A stretch of DNA of 64,000 nucleotides from Streptomyces sp. NBC_01707 (GTDB taxonomy: Bacteria; Actinomycetota; Actinomycetes; Streptomycetales; Streptomycetaceae). Below, in pieces: positions 1 through 7,479 of this stretch. The stretch spans positions 8,308,001-8,372,000 of the forward strand of contig NZ_CP109190.1 in NCBI RefSeq assembly GCF_041438805.1. Direction: 5' to 3'. Both the position numbers and the translations under genes were made by a program. Under the pieces are notes generated by a model. It was given only the letters and a program-made list of their open reading frames with translations, did not search any database and had not been told where the DNA came from. Position 1 is the first letter of the stretch; every line of letters begins with the position of its first letter.

Positions 1-237
1 CTGCCGGTAGGCGCGGGTGGTCGGGTGCGAGGGCCAGAGCACCCAGCCGCCGTTGTCGACCACCTCCTGGTTGGAGGCGAGGCTGGTGGAGACGATCACC
101 AGGAAGGGAATCAGGACCAGGACGAGCAGGACGGCGACGGCGACGGCCTTGCCCGCCTGGGTGACGGGCCTGGGCTTCTCCGCCCAGGCGGGACGGACGT
201 GCCGGGCCGGACGTGCGTGATGTGCGGCGGTGGTCAC
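1..237 (-). CDS. Sugar ABC transporter permease, second CUT1 subunit (N-terminal part)
   Basis: Only the first 79 codons are in the window; the gene runs off the left edge. The reading begins VTTAAHHARPARHVRPAWAE, then has a hydrophobic segment (about residues 30-50, AVAVAVLLVLVLIPFLVIV) followed by SLASNQEVVDNGGWVLWP, the typical start of a MalG/LplC-type second permease of a carbohydrate ABC importer. It would form half of the membrane channel. Its GTG start overlaps the TGA stop of the upstream permease gene in a GTGA arrangement, so the two are probably translationally coupled. The EAA loop is outside the window, so the family is inferred from the N-terminus and the neighbour. Confidence 0.8.
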   Translation of the reverse strand, partial: MTTAAHHARPARHVRPAWAEKPRPVTQAGKAVAVAVLLVLVLIPFLVIVSTSLASNQEVVDNGGWVLWPSHPTTRAYRQ

Positions 238-1229
238 TTGTAGATCCCCTGCTCTCCGAGCCGGTGTGCGACCTTGTTGGCCGCGAAGACGAGGGCCGCG
301 CCGACGACTCCCTTGAAGAGGCCCGCCGCGGCCGCGTAGCCGGTGTCGCCGCCGACCAGGCCCTGCCAGAAGACGAAGGTGTCGAGGATCTCTCCGGCGC
401 CGGGTCCCACCGTGGACCGTTGCAGCAGCATCTGCTCGAAACCGACGGACAGTACGTCGCCGAGTCGCATGATCAGCAGCAGCACGATGACGGGTCTGAT
501 GGACGGCAGGGTGACGTGCCAGAAGCGGCGCCAGGGGCCGGCGCCGTCGATGGCGGCCGCTTCGTAACTCTGCTCGTCGACCTGCATCAGGGCGGCGAGG
601 AAGATGATCGTGCCCCAGCCGGCGTCCTTCCAGACGACCTGGGCGACGACGAGCGGCTTGTATGCGTCGGGGTTGCCGATGATGTCGACGGCGTGCAGCC
701 CGGCATCGCCCAGAGCACTGTTCAACAGGCCCGTCGAACCGAGAACTTGCTGGAAGAGGGCGACGACGATGACCCAGGACAGGAAGTGCGGCAGGTAGAC
801 CACGGACTGCACGAAGCGGCGCAGCAGGTCCGAGGTGAGGCCGTGCAGCAGCAGGGCGATGGCCAGCGGTACGGGAAAGAAGAAGATCAGTTGGAGCAGG
901 GCGATCGCCAGGGTGTTCCAGGTGGCGTGCCAGAAGTCCGGGTCACCGAACATCCGGCTGAAGTTCTCGACGCCGACCCAGGGGCTGGCCCACAGTCCGT
1001 CGAACGGCACGTACTCCTTGAACGCCACGACGTTGCCGATGAAGGCGCCGTAGTGGAAGAGCAGGAAGTACGCCAGCCCCGGGAGCATCAGCAGCACGAG
1101 GGTACGACTCGACTGGAAACGCTTCCACCACTGACTCTCTGAAGGAATGGCCGAGTTGAGGTGATACGTCCGCTCGATGGGTGGCTCAACCGCTCCGCCG
1201 TCGGTCCGATTCTCTGTCACCGTGGGCAC
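234..1229 (-). CDS. Sugar ABC transporter permease, LplB-like
   Basis: 331-residue inner-membrane subunit of a CUT1-family carbohydrate importer, with about six hydrophobic segments and the permease EAA loop (YEAAAIDGAGPWRRFWHVTLP) that contacts the ATPase. The LplB/YtcP-like opening (MLPGLAYFLLFHYGAFIGNV) suggests an oligosaccharide or uronide-type substrate, but the substrate cannot be read from sequence. The GTG start at 1229 was chosen because GGAGGGG sits 5 nt upstream; the open frame extends to 1292 but would then overlap the promoter. It overlaps the next permease by 4 bp. The binding protein is not in the window and presumably lies to the left. Confidence 0.88.
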   Translation of the reverse strand: MPTVTENRTDGGAVEPPIERTYHLNSAIPSESQWWKRFQSSRTLVLLMLPGLAYFLLFHYGAFIGNVVAFKEYVPFDGLWASPWVGVENFSRMFGDPDFWHATWNTLAIALLQLIFFFPVPLAIALLLHGLTSDLLRRFVQSVVYLPHFLSWVIVVALFQQVLGSTGLLNSALGDAGLHAVDIIGNPDAYKPLVVAQVVWKDAGWGTIIFLAALMQVDEQSYEAAAIDGAGPWRRFWHVTLPSIRPVIVLLLIMRLGDVLSVGFEQMLLQRSTVGPGAGEILDTFVFWQGLVGGDTGYAAAAGLFKGVVGAALVFAANKVAHRLGEQGIYK

Positions 1230-1263
1230 GGCAACCCCTCCGTCGTGGGAACAAGGTGCGAGG

Positions 1264-1292
1264 AATCTAAAGCGGTTACATGAGGGGGTCAA
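1264..1292 (-). promoter_or_regulatory. Sigma70-type promoter of the ABC permease operon, with operator-like site
   Basis: On the minus strand TTGACC (1292-1287) and TAGATT (1269-1264) are separated by exactly 17 bp. The sequence TAAAGCGGTTACA (plus strand, 1268-1280) covers the -10 and spacer and resembles the LacI-family AACCGSTT half-site type. Repression by occlusion is inferred; no regulator gene is adjacent. Confidence 0.55.
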
Positions 1293-1313
1293 CCCATCGC
1301 GCCCTTACTGCTC

Positions 1314-1370
1314 TTGACCTCTTGGGAGAAACCGCTCTAACCTCCTGCACTGTTGTGGAACCGGTTACAG
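1314..1370 (+). promoter_or_regulatory. Promoter and two operator-like sites upstream of the hydroxyacid dehydrogenase
   Basis: TTGACC (1314-1319) and TAACCT (1338-1343) are 18 bp apart. GAAACCGCTCTAA (1328-1340) overlaps the -10, and GTGGAACCGGTTACAG (1355-1370), with the perfect core AACCGGTT, lies just after the likely start point. Both resemble the site in the divergent promoter, so one regulator probably controls both directions. Confidence 0.5.
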
Positions 1371-1387
1371 GCAAGGAGTGGGCATTC

Positions 1388-2389
1388 GTGGCCGACCGAC
1401 CAACCGCCGTGCTGGCCATGGGACTTGACGTCGCCCCAGCGGTGTTCCCGCCCGGGCTGCGTGAACGGCTCCGGCGCTGCGTCGATTTGACGGACGAGCC
1501 GCTGACCGGATCGCTCACCGGAACGGAAGCGGGCGCCGTCCTCGCCGATACCCAGCTCCTGATCACCGGCTGGGGCTGCCCGCCGCTCGCCGCGGACGTA
1601 CTGGCCCTGGCACCACGGCTGCAGGCGATCGTCCACTCCGCGGGGTCGGTCAAGAGCCTGGTCACGGAGGCGGTGTGGGAGCGCGGTCTGCTCGTCTCCT
1701 CGGCGGCGGACGCCAACGCGGGCCCCGTCGTGGACTACACGGTCGCCGTCATCACCCTCGCCTCGAAGCGTGCTCTGTCCACCGCCGCGCGCTATGGGGA
1801 GAGTTGGCCCGCGTTCTCGGAGCGGGAGGGTGCGGACGGCCGGACGGTCGGCATCATCGGCGCCTCCCGTATCGGCCGCGGCGTGCTCGCCCGGCTCTCC
1901 GCTTCGGACAGCGACTACCGGCTTCTGCTCGCCGACCCGTACGTCACCCGGCGGGAGGCCGCGTCTCTGGGTGCTGAGCTGGTCCCGCTCGACGAACTCT
2001 GCGGCCGTAGCTCGGTGGTGAGCATCCACGCCCCCCAACTCCCCGAAACGCTGCATCTGATGGACGCTGCGATGCTGGCGCTCGTCCCGGACGGTGCGAC
2101 CGTCGTCAACACGGCCCGTGGCAGCCTGCTCGACACCGACGCCCTGACCCGCGAGTGCGCCTCGGGCCGTCTGGACGCCTTCCTGGACGTCACCGACCCG
2201 GAGCCGCTCCCCGCCGGCCATCCGCTCCTCACGCTCCCCAACGTCCTGACCACCCCGCATCTTGCGGGTGCCCAGGGCAGCGAGGTGCGCCGCCTCGGCG
2301 TCTACGCCGTCGAGGAGGCGGAGCGCTTCGCTCGCGGGGAGCCCCTGCGCGGCGGTCTCGGGCGAGCCGACCTGACTCGGCTCGCCTGA
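1388..2389 (+). CDS. D-isomer-specific 2-hydroxyacid dehydrogenase
   Basis: 333-residue NAD(P)-dependent 2-keto acid/2-hydroxy acid oxidoreductase. A nucleotide-binding loop is visible at residues 155-164 (GIIGASRIGR). The family's catalytic triad is present: Arg244 in NTARGSLLD, Glu272 in TDPEPLP and His291 in TTPHLAG. Start is GTG 1388, with AAGGAG at 1373-1378. It is divergent from a sugar ABC transporter operon and shares operator-like sites with it, so a role in catabolism of the imported sugar or sugar acid is likely. The exact substrate (glycerate, phosphoglycerate or other) is not determinable. Confidence 0.88.
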   Translation: MADRPTAVLAMGLDVAPAVFPPGLRERLRRCVDLTDEPLTGSLTGTEAGAVLADTQLLITGWGCPPLAADVLALAPRLQAIVHSAGSVKSLVTEAVWERGLLVSSAADANAGPVVDYTVAVITLASKRALSTAARYGESWPAFSEREGADGRTVGIIGASRIGRGVLARLSASDSDYRLLLADPYVTRREAASLGAELVPLDELCGRSSVVSIHAPQLPETLHLMDAAMLALVPDGATVVNTARGSLLDTDALTRECASGRLDAFLDVTDPEPLPAGHPLLTLPNVLTTPHLAGAQGSEVRRLGVYAVEEAERFARGEPLRGGLGRADLTRLA

Positions 2390-2689
2390 GGCCGCTCACC
2401 GGCGAGGTGGCATGCGGGAACGGTGGAGCGGGCCGGCTCGGTGAATTGCTCGGGCGGATGGTCGGGCGGCGGTTTCGCCTCCGTGGAGCGTCCGCGGGCC
2501 GGCGCTTTTGTGCGTCCTGGGTCTTTACGCCGTCGTCATGGATGGTCTAGAACGACAGTCATCCGATGTTATGCGAGCCCAGCGCCTGATTTCTGCACGC
2601 TGCAGTGCAGTCATGCATGAAGGCAGATGCATTCATCGGACCACTACGTCAACACCGTTGACTGTGAGCCGTACGCCCTGGAGGGCATC
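2390..2689. other. Intergenic region and leader of the GH95-like gene
   Basis: No gene seen. Around 2596-2640 there are clustered short palindromes: CTGCAC and GTGCAG arms flanking GCTGCA, then two ATGCAT cores about 14 bp apart. These could be an operator for the downstream secreted hydrolase, but no known consensus is recognised. Confidence 0.3.
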
Positions 2690-5600
2690 GTGCAGAAATT
2701 CCCCCGCCGTCGCCGGCGGGTTCCGTACAGACGGGTCGTCGCGCTCTGCTCGGCGGCGCTCACCGCCCTCGCGGCCACCGCCGTGGTCGACGGCGGCACC
2801 GCCGCCGCGGCCGCGGGACCGACCACCGCCTGGAAGCACGGAGACTTCGCGCTCGACCCGGCAGGTGTCGTCAGCCGCTCCGACATCGTGCTCGGTTCGC
2901 CGAACTCCGACCCGACCGCGTCCATGCCGCTGGGCAACGGATCGCTCGGCGTGGCGGCCTGGGCAGCGGGCGGCTTCACCGCCCAGCTGAACCGCTCCGA
3001 CACCATGCCGGACCGCAAGTCGCCCGGCAGGCTCAACATCCCCGGCCTGTCCGTCATTTCACATGCCGCCGACTTCCGCGGGCAGCTGGACCTGACCGAC
3101 GGCGTGCTGCGTGAGTCCGGCGGCGGCATGTCGATGAAGGCCTGGGTCGCGGCGGAGAAGGACGAGCTGATCGTCGACGTCTCCGGCGCGGACCCGGACG
3201 TCGCGCAGACCGCCACCATCAACCTGTGGTCGCCGCGCAAGCCCACCGCCGCCGTGTCCGGCACCGTCGGCACCCTGGCCGAGACCTGGGCCGACGGCAG
3301 TCCGCCGATCGGCAGCGGAAGGACCTTCGGCTCGCTCGCCGCCATCACCGCGGGCGGACGTCGGGTGAGCACCGTCGTCAGCGGCCCGACACAGGTCAAG
3401 GTCAGCTTCACCCCGCACGCCGACGGCACCTTCCGGGTCGTCGTCGCCTCGCCGGGCTGGACGGGCGGCGACGCCGCCAAGACCGCCGCCAAGGTGATCG
3501 GCCATGACGCGACCGCGTCCGTACGGAACCTGACGTCCACGCAGGACCGCTGGTGGGACGACTTCTGGGCGCATTCGGGCCTGATCGCGATGAGTTCGGC
3601 GGACGGCAGCGCCGAATACATCGAGAACCTGCGCACGCTGTACCTCTACGAAGAGGCGGCGTCGATGAAGAAGGGCATCTACCCGGGCAGTCAGGCCGGC
3701 GAGGCCGACATGTTCGCCTGGAACAAGGACGCCCAGACCTGGACGCCGTCCGCGTACTGGCTGTGGAACCTGCGCACCCAGATCGCAGCGAACATGAGCT
3801 CGGGCAACTACCAGCTCAACACCCCGATCTTCGACATGTACGCCGACGACCTGCCCGCCATCGAGGCGTGGACCAAGCAGCAGATGGGCGGCCGTCCTGG
3901 CGCCTGTCTGCCGGAGACGATGCGCTTCAACGGCAACGGCATCTCTCCCGGGGTCGGCGAGAACGGCTCGTGCAGCGAGCCGGGAAGCCCCAACTGGAAC
4001 GCCCTGGACATCTCCTCGGGTCCTGAGGTCGCGCTCTACATGTGGGAGCAGTACCAGGGCACCGGCGACAAGGCCGCGCTGAAGCGGTACTGGCCGTTCA
4101 TCAAGTCGGTCACCGAATTCCAGCTGGCCTACCAGACCGTGGGCGCCGACGGCCTGCTGCACGCCGACGCCAACGCCCACGAGACCCAGTGGGCGGTCCA
4201 TGACCCGACCACCGACATCGCGCTCGACCAGGCGGTCTTCCCCTTGATCGGCAAGATCGCGCGTGTGCTCGGCACCGACCGCGGCGCGGACAAGGCCCTG
4301 GTGGCCCGCGTCGCCACCGCGCAGACGCAGATCCCGCCCTACCCGCGCACCGACCAGGCCACCCGCGGCCGGCTGCTCAACCCCGGCTACACCGCGGCCG
4401 AGACCGCCGCCGCGGACGCCACCGGCACGGACATGATCGCGATCTCGTACGAGCCGGCGGCCGAGCGCAGGAACGGCGAGAACATCGAACTGGAGCCGCT
4501 GTGGCCGTGGAACACCATCAGTGACCAGGACGCCGACCTGTTCTCGCTCGAGCAGCGCAGCTACGCGCACCGGCCCAACAAGGGCGGCAACGACTGGTCG
4601 ATGGACGCCATCGACGCGGCCCGGCTGCAGAACCCCGCCGAGGTGCGCACCAACCTGATCTCGCTGACCGAAGGGCACCAGGTCTACCCCAACGGCTTCG
4701 CCGACCTCGGCAACTCGGTCGGCTTCCAGCCCTATATCGAGCAGGAGTCCGGCGTCGCGACCGCGGTCGGCGAGGCGCTGGCCCAGGAATACGACGGCAT
4801 CGTCCGCTTCGCCCCGGCCTGGCCGGCCGAGTGGAACGGCGCGGGCAGCGTCTACATCCAGGGCAGGAGCAAGGTGGACGTGCAGGTACAGGGCGGCAAG
4901 CTGGTCACCGCCGCGATCGAGGCCGGCACCTCAGGCACTCTGCGGGTGAAGAACCCGTGGCCGGGGAAGCCCACCGAGGTCGTGGACGGCAAGAGCGGCC
5001 ATGTCGTCGTCCGTGCGAGCACCGCGGACCTGCTGAGCGTCCCCGTGAAGTCCGGCAAGTCCTACCTGGTGCAGCAGGTCGCCGCTCCCACCACCGCTCT
5101 GCCGTTCGCGCAGGTCACCGGTAGCGCGCCGGCCACGGCCCGGCACCTGGGCGGCGTACAGCTCGGCCTGGACGCGGCCGGCCGGTCCGGCAGCGCCACC
5201 GTCGGCACCGTGCTGGGCGGCACCAACCGGGACTACGGCCTCGGCCAGACCGAGGACGCCGGCTCCCCCACCACCGCGGGTGACGTGGCCGGGCTCACCG
5301 CCCGGACCACAGAAGGCGACCTGTCCTTCGACGTCGCCGACGACGTGGCCGCGAGCGGGTCCTACGACGCCAAGGTCACGGTGTCGTACTACGACTCCGG
5401 CACCGGGTCGCTGTCCGTGCAGTACGACGCCGGGGCCAAGGACCGCTACCACGAGGCCGGCACCATCGCGCTGACCGGCACCGACACCTGGAAGACCGCG
5501 GACGTCACCCTCAAAGGTGCCTGGTTCGGCGGGCTGCAGAGCGCGGGCGGCGACCTGCGGCTGCACTCGGCGGCCGGGCCTTTCACCGTGCACAGCGTGG

Positions 5601-6661
5601 GCCTGACGGTCACCGGCGCCTGGGTGCCCGACCGGCGCGCCTTCCCGCCGGCCCCGGCGATCACCACCCCGCGCGGCGGCGCGACCGTCAAACTGGGCTC
5701 GGCGGTGTCCGGTACGGCGATCCCCGACGGCACGGTGACCGTGCGCGAGGTGTCACGGGTGCTGTGCACCTCCACCGCGGACGACGGCGGCGCCTGGAGC
5801 TGCGCCCCCGACGGTGGCTTCACCCCGGGGCGGCAGACCGCCACGGCGACGGTCGCCGACCCGGGCGGCATGGTCAGCGACGCCTCGGCCGGGGTCGCCT
5901 TCGACGCCTCCGACCTGCCGCCCGGCACCGCCGTGGTCGGCGCGGTCGTCGGCGCCACCGACCACGCGTACGGGATGACCGAGGACGAGCGGCCCTCGGG
6001 CGGCTTCGACGGCCCGACGACCGCCTCGGTGGTCGACGGCCTGTCCGCGCGCACCAGCACCCAGGGCAACATCTACTTCGACGTCGACGACTCGATCGCG
6101 CACGCCGGGTACTACACGGCGACCTTCACCCTCTCCTACTACGACCAGGGCACCGGTTCGTTCTCCGTGCAGTACGACAACGGCGGCTCCGACCCGTACA
6201 AGTCCACCGCGGGAATCACGCTGACCGGCAGCAACACCTGGAAGACCGCGACCGTGACGGCCACCGACGCCTACTTCGGCGGCCAGCAGCACTCGGCGGC
6301 CGACTTCCGGCTGCGTAACGGCAGTGGTCAACTGACGGTGCACAGTGTGGCGGTGAAGATCAGCGGTGACGGCGTCCCGAACGTCACCGACTTCGCGCCG
6401 GCGGTGAAGGTCGCCTCGCCCGCGGCGGGCGGCACCGTCGGTGCCGCCCCGGACGTGTCGGGGTCCGCGGAGCCAGGTGCGACGGTCACCGTGACGTCCG
6501 ACGATGCGGCGCTGTGCAAGGCCGTGGTCTCCGACAACGGCAGTTGGACCTGCACCGGGTCAGGCGAACTTGCCGCGGGACCGCACACGTTCGAAGCCAC
6601 CGCGGCCGACCCGACCGGCACCCCGGCGGAATCGGCCATCGTAAAGGTGACGGTGGCGTAA
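2690..6661 (+). CDS. Secreted GH95-like / DUF5703-type glycoside hydrolase with two CBM-like modules
   Basis: 1323-residue exported protein. An Arg-rich N-region and hydrophobic core (residues 1-43, ending GGTAAAAAG) form a signal peptide. The next part (LGNGSLGVAAWAAGG, RSDTMPDRKSPG) resembles DUF5703/GH95 N-terminal domains. A six-hairpin-like catalytic region follows (about 300-740; DMFAWNKDAQTWTPSAYWLW, DANAHETQWAVHD, GHQVYPNGFADLGNS), then a GH95-like C-terminal beta-domain. Residues about 836-975 and 1081-1226 are two copies of one beta-module, each followed by a bacterial Ig-like domain with a Cys pair. Alpha-fucosidase or related exo-activity is plausible but the catalytic residues were not assigned. 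Start GTG 2690 has GGAGG upstream; the frame opens earlier at 2627 without a ribosome site. Confidence 0.8.
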   Translation: MQKFPRRRRRVPYRRVVALCSAALTALAATAVVDGGTAAAAAGPTTAWKHGDFALDPAGVVSRSDIVLGSPNSDPTASMPLGNGSLGVAAWAAGGFTAQLNRSDTMPDRKSPGRLNIPGLSVISHAADFRGQLDLTDGVLRESGGGMSMKAWVAAEKDELIVDVSGADPDVAQTATINLWSPRKPTAAVSGTVGTLAETWADGSPPIGSGRTFGSLAAITAGGRRVSTVVSGPTQVKVSFTPHADGTFRVVVASPGWTGGDAAKTAAKVIGHDATASVRNLTSTQDRWWDDFWAHSGLIAMSSADGSAEYIENLRTLYLYEEAASMKKGIYPGSQAGEADMFAWNKDAQTWTPSAYWLWNLRTQIAANMSSGNYQLNTPIFDMYADDLPAIEAWTKQQMGGRPGACLPETMRFNGNGISPGVGENGSCSEPGSPNWNALDISSGPEVALYMWEQYQGTGDKAALKRYWPFIKSVTEFQLAYQTVGADGLLHADANAHETQWAVHDPTTDIALDQAVFPLIGKIARVLGTDRGADKALVARVATAQTQIPPYPRTDQATRGRLLNPGYTAAETAAADATGTDMIAISYEPAAERRNGENIELEPLWPWNTISDQDADLFSLEQRSYAHRPNKGGNDWSMDAIDAARLQNPAEVRTNLISLTEGHQVYPNGFADLGNSVGFQPYIEQESGVATAVGEALAQEYDGIVRFAPAWPAEWNGAGSVYIQGRSKVDVQVQGGKLVTAAIEAGTSGTLRVKNPWPGKPTEVVDGKSGHVVVRASTADLLSVPVKSGKSYLVQQVAAPTTALPFAQVTGSAPATARHLGGVQLGLDAAGRSGSATVGTVLGGTNRDYGLGQTEDAGSPTTAGDVAGLTARTTEGDLSFDVADDVAASGSYDAKVTVSYYDSGTGSLSVQYDAGAKDRYHEAGTIALTGTDTWKTADVTLKGAWFGGLQSAGGDLRLHSAAGPFTVHSVGLTVTGAWVPDRRAFPPAPAITTPRGGATVKLGSAVSGTAIPDGTVTVREVSRVLCTSTADDGGAWSCAPDGGFTPGRQTATATVADPGGMVSDASAGVAFDASDLPPGTAVVGAVVGATDHAYGMTEDERPSGGFDGPTTASVVDGLSARTSTQGNIYFDVDDSIAHAGYYTATFTLSYYDQGTGSFSVQYDNGGSDPYKSTAGITLTGSNTWKTATVTATDAYFGGQQHSAADFRLRNGSGQLTVHSVAVKISGDGVPNVTDFAPAVKVASPAAGGTVGAAPDVSGSAEPGATVTVTSDDAALCKAVVSDNGSWTCTGSGELAAGPHTFEATAADPTGTPAESAIVKVTVA
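5200..6370 (+). repeat. Duplicated module within the GH95-like protein
   Basis: Two copies of one about 140-residue module (about 5200-5625 and 5935-6370) share the order TVGTVLGGTNRDYG / VVGAVVGATDHAYG, then SYYD-GTGS-SVQYD, then TWKTA-VT, then a closing TVHSV. They are clearly homologous but diverged, so this is an old intragenic duplication. A carbohydrate-binding role is inferred from position only. Confidence 0.7.
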
Positions 6662-6676
6662 CCAGCAGCGCGGCAG

Positions 6677-6708
6677 GGAGCGGTCCGGCCGAACGGCCGG
6701 GCCGCTCC
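6677..6708 (+). terminator. Rho-independent-like hairpin after the GH95-like gene
   Basis: Arms GGAGCGGTCCGGCC and GGCCGGGCCGCTCC with a 4-nt GAAC loop; 14 bp with one G-T pair, 15 bp after the stop codon. No U tract, as is usual in Streptomyces. Confidence 0.75.
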
Positions 6709-7479
6709 TGTCTGTCGGGCCCTGCGGGCTTCCGCGAATCCGACGATGCCGCGTGGGCTGCAGCGCTCCTGGAGGCGCCCGCACTCGTCGTCGCTCACCG
6801 CAGGTCGACCTGTGCCTCCGCTCGCGAAGGGGTGAGGCCTTGTCAGGACTCCTCTTCCTGGATAGGACTGTCGTGGGGTGATCACCGGAACTCGCGCGTG
6901 CCGTGAGGGAGGTCATCCGGTCATGGTTGCCGGGCGCTTGGTGGAGGTGACGATCAGGGTGATGACCGTGGGCGCCATCTCGGGGGGACGACCAAGGGTG
7001 TCGGGCCGAGCGGCGTTGCAGCGTCAGGTCGCCGACACGCGTTTCCGGGACCGGCGTGATGTGCCTGTCGACGGGCCGGCCTGCCCTGCCGCCGCCGTGG
7101 CTGAGGTTGTGGGCGACCGAGGTGAGATCCCGGCGGAGCCCCGCGAGCGACGGGCGTCCTCGTGACCGTGGACGGCGACCACTCCGTTCGCCTCGAAGGC
7201 GTCGGCAGCGATGGGTCGTCCCGCATCCGAGCCACGCATGGCGGATGCGCGTCCGGTCGCGGGCCGTGAGGAGCGCATGCGCACGGATCGGGTCAGGGCT
7301 TCATGGCGCGAGGACGCCGAGCTCATCGCGCCCGGTCGGGCGGTGCGGCGACGTGGCGGTCCGACAGGCATGCCGTGCCGGCCGGACAGGGCGTCACGGT
7401 GCCGGCGGCTGGCCCCTGCCCCGTCCACAAGATCACGTGAAGCTGCACGGATTCCCCTCGAAGGAAGAAGGAGCCACTC
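6709..7479. other. Long intergenic region without a recognisable gene
   Basis: About 770 bp. Open frames exist on both strands but none has a convincing ribosome site, codon pattern or recognisable product. AAGGAAGAAGGAG at its right end is the ribosome site for the acylase gene. It may hold a decayed gene on the minus strand (7020-7250), which I could not identify. Confidence 0.4.

Noticed and set aside
3059..4678. 539-codon minus-strand frame inside the GH95-like gene
   Set aside because: Antisense frame with no ribosome site or recognisable domain.
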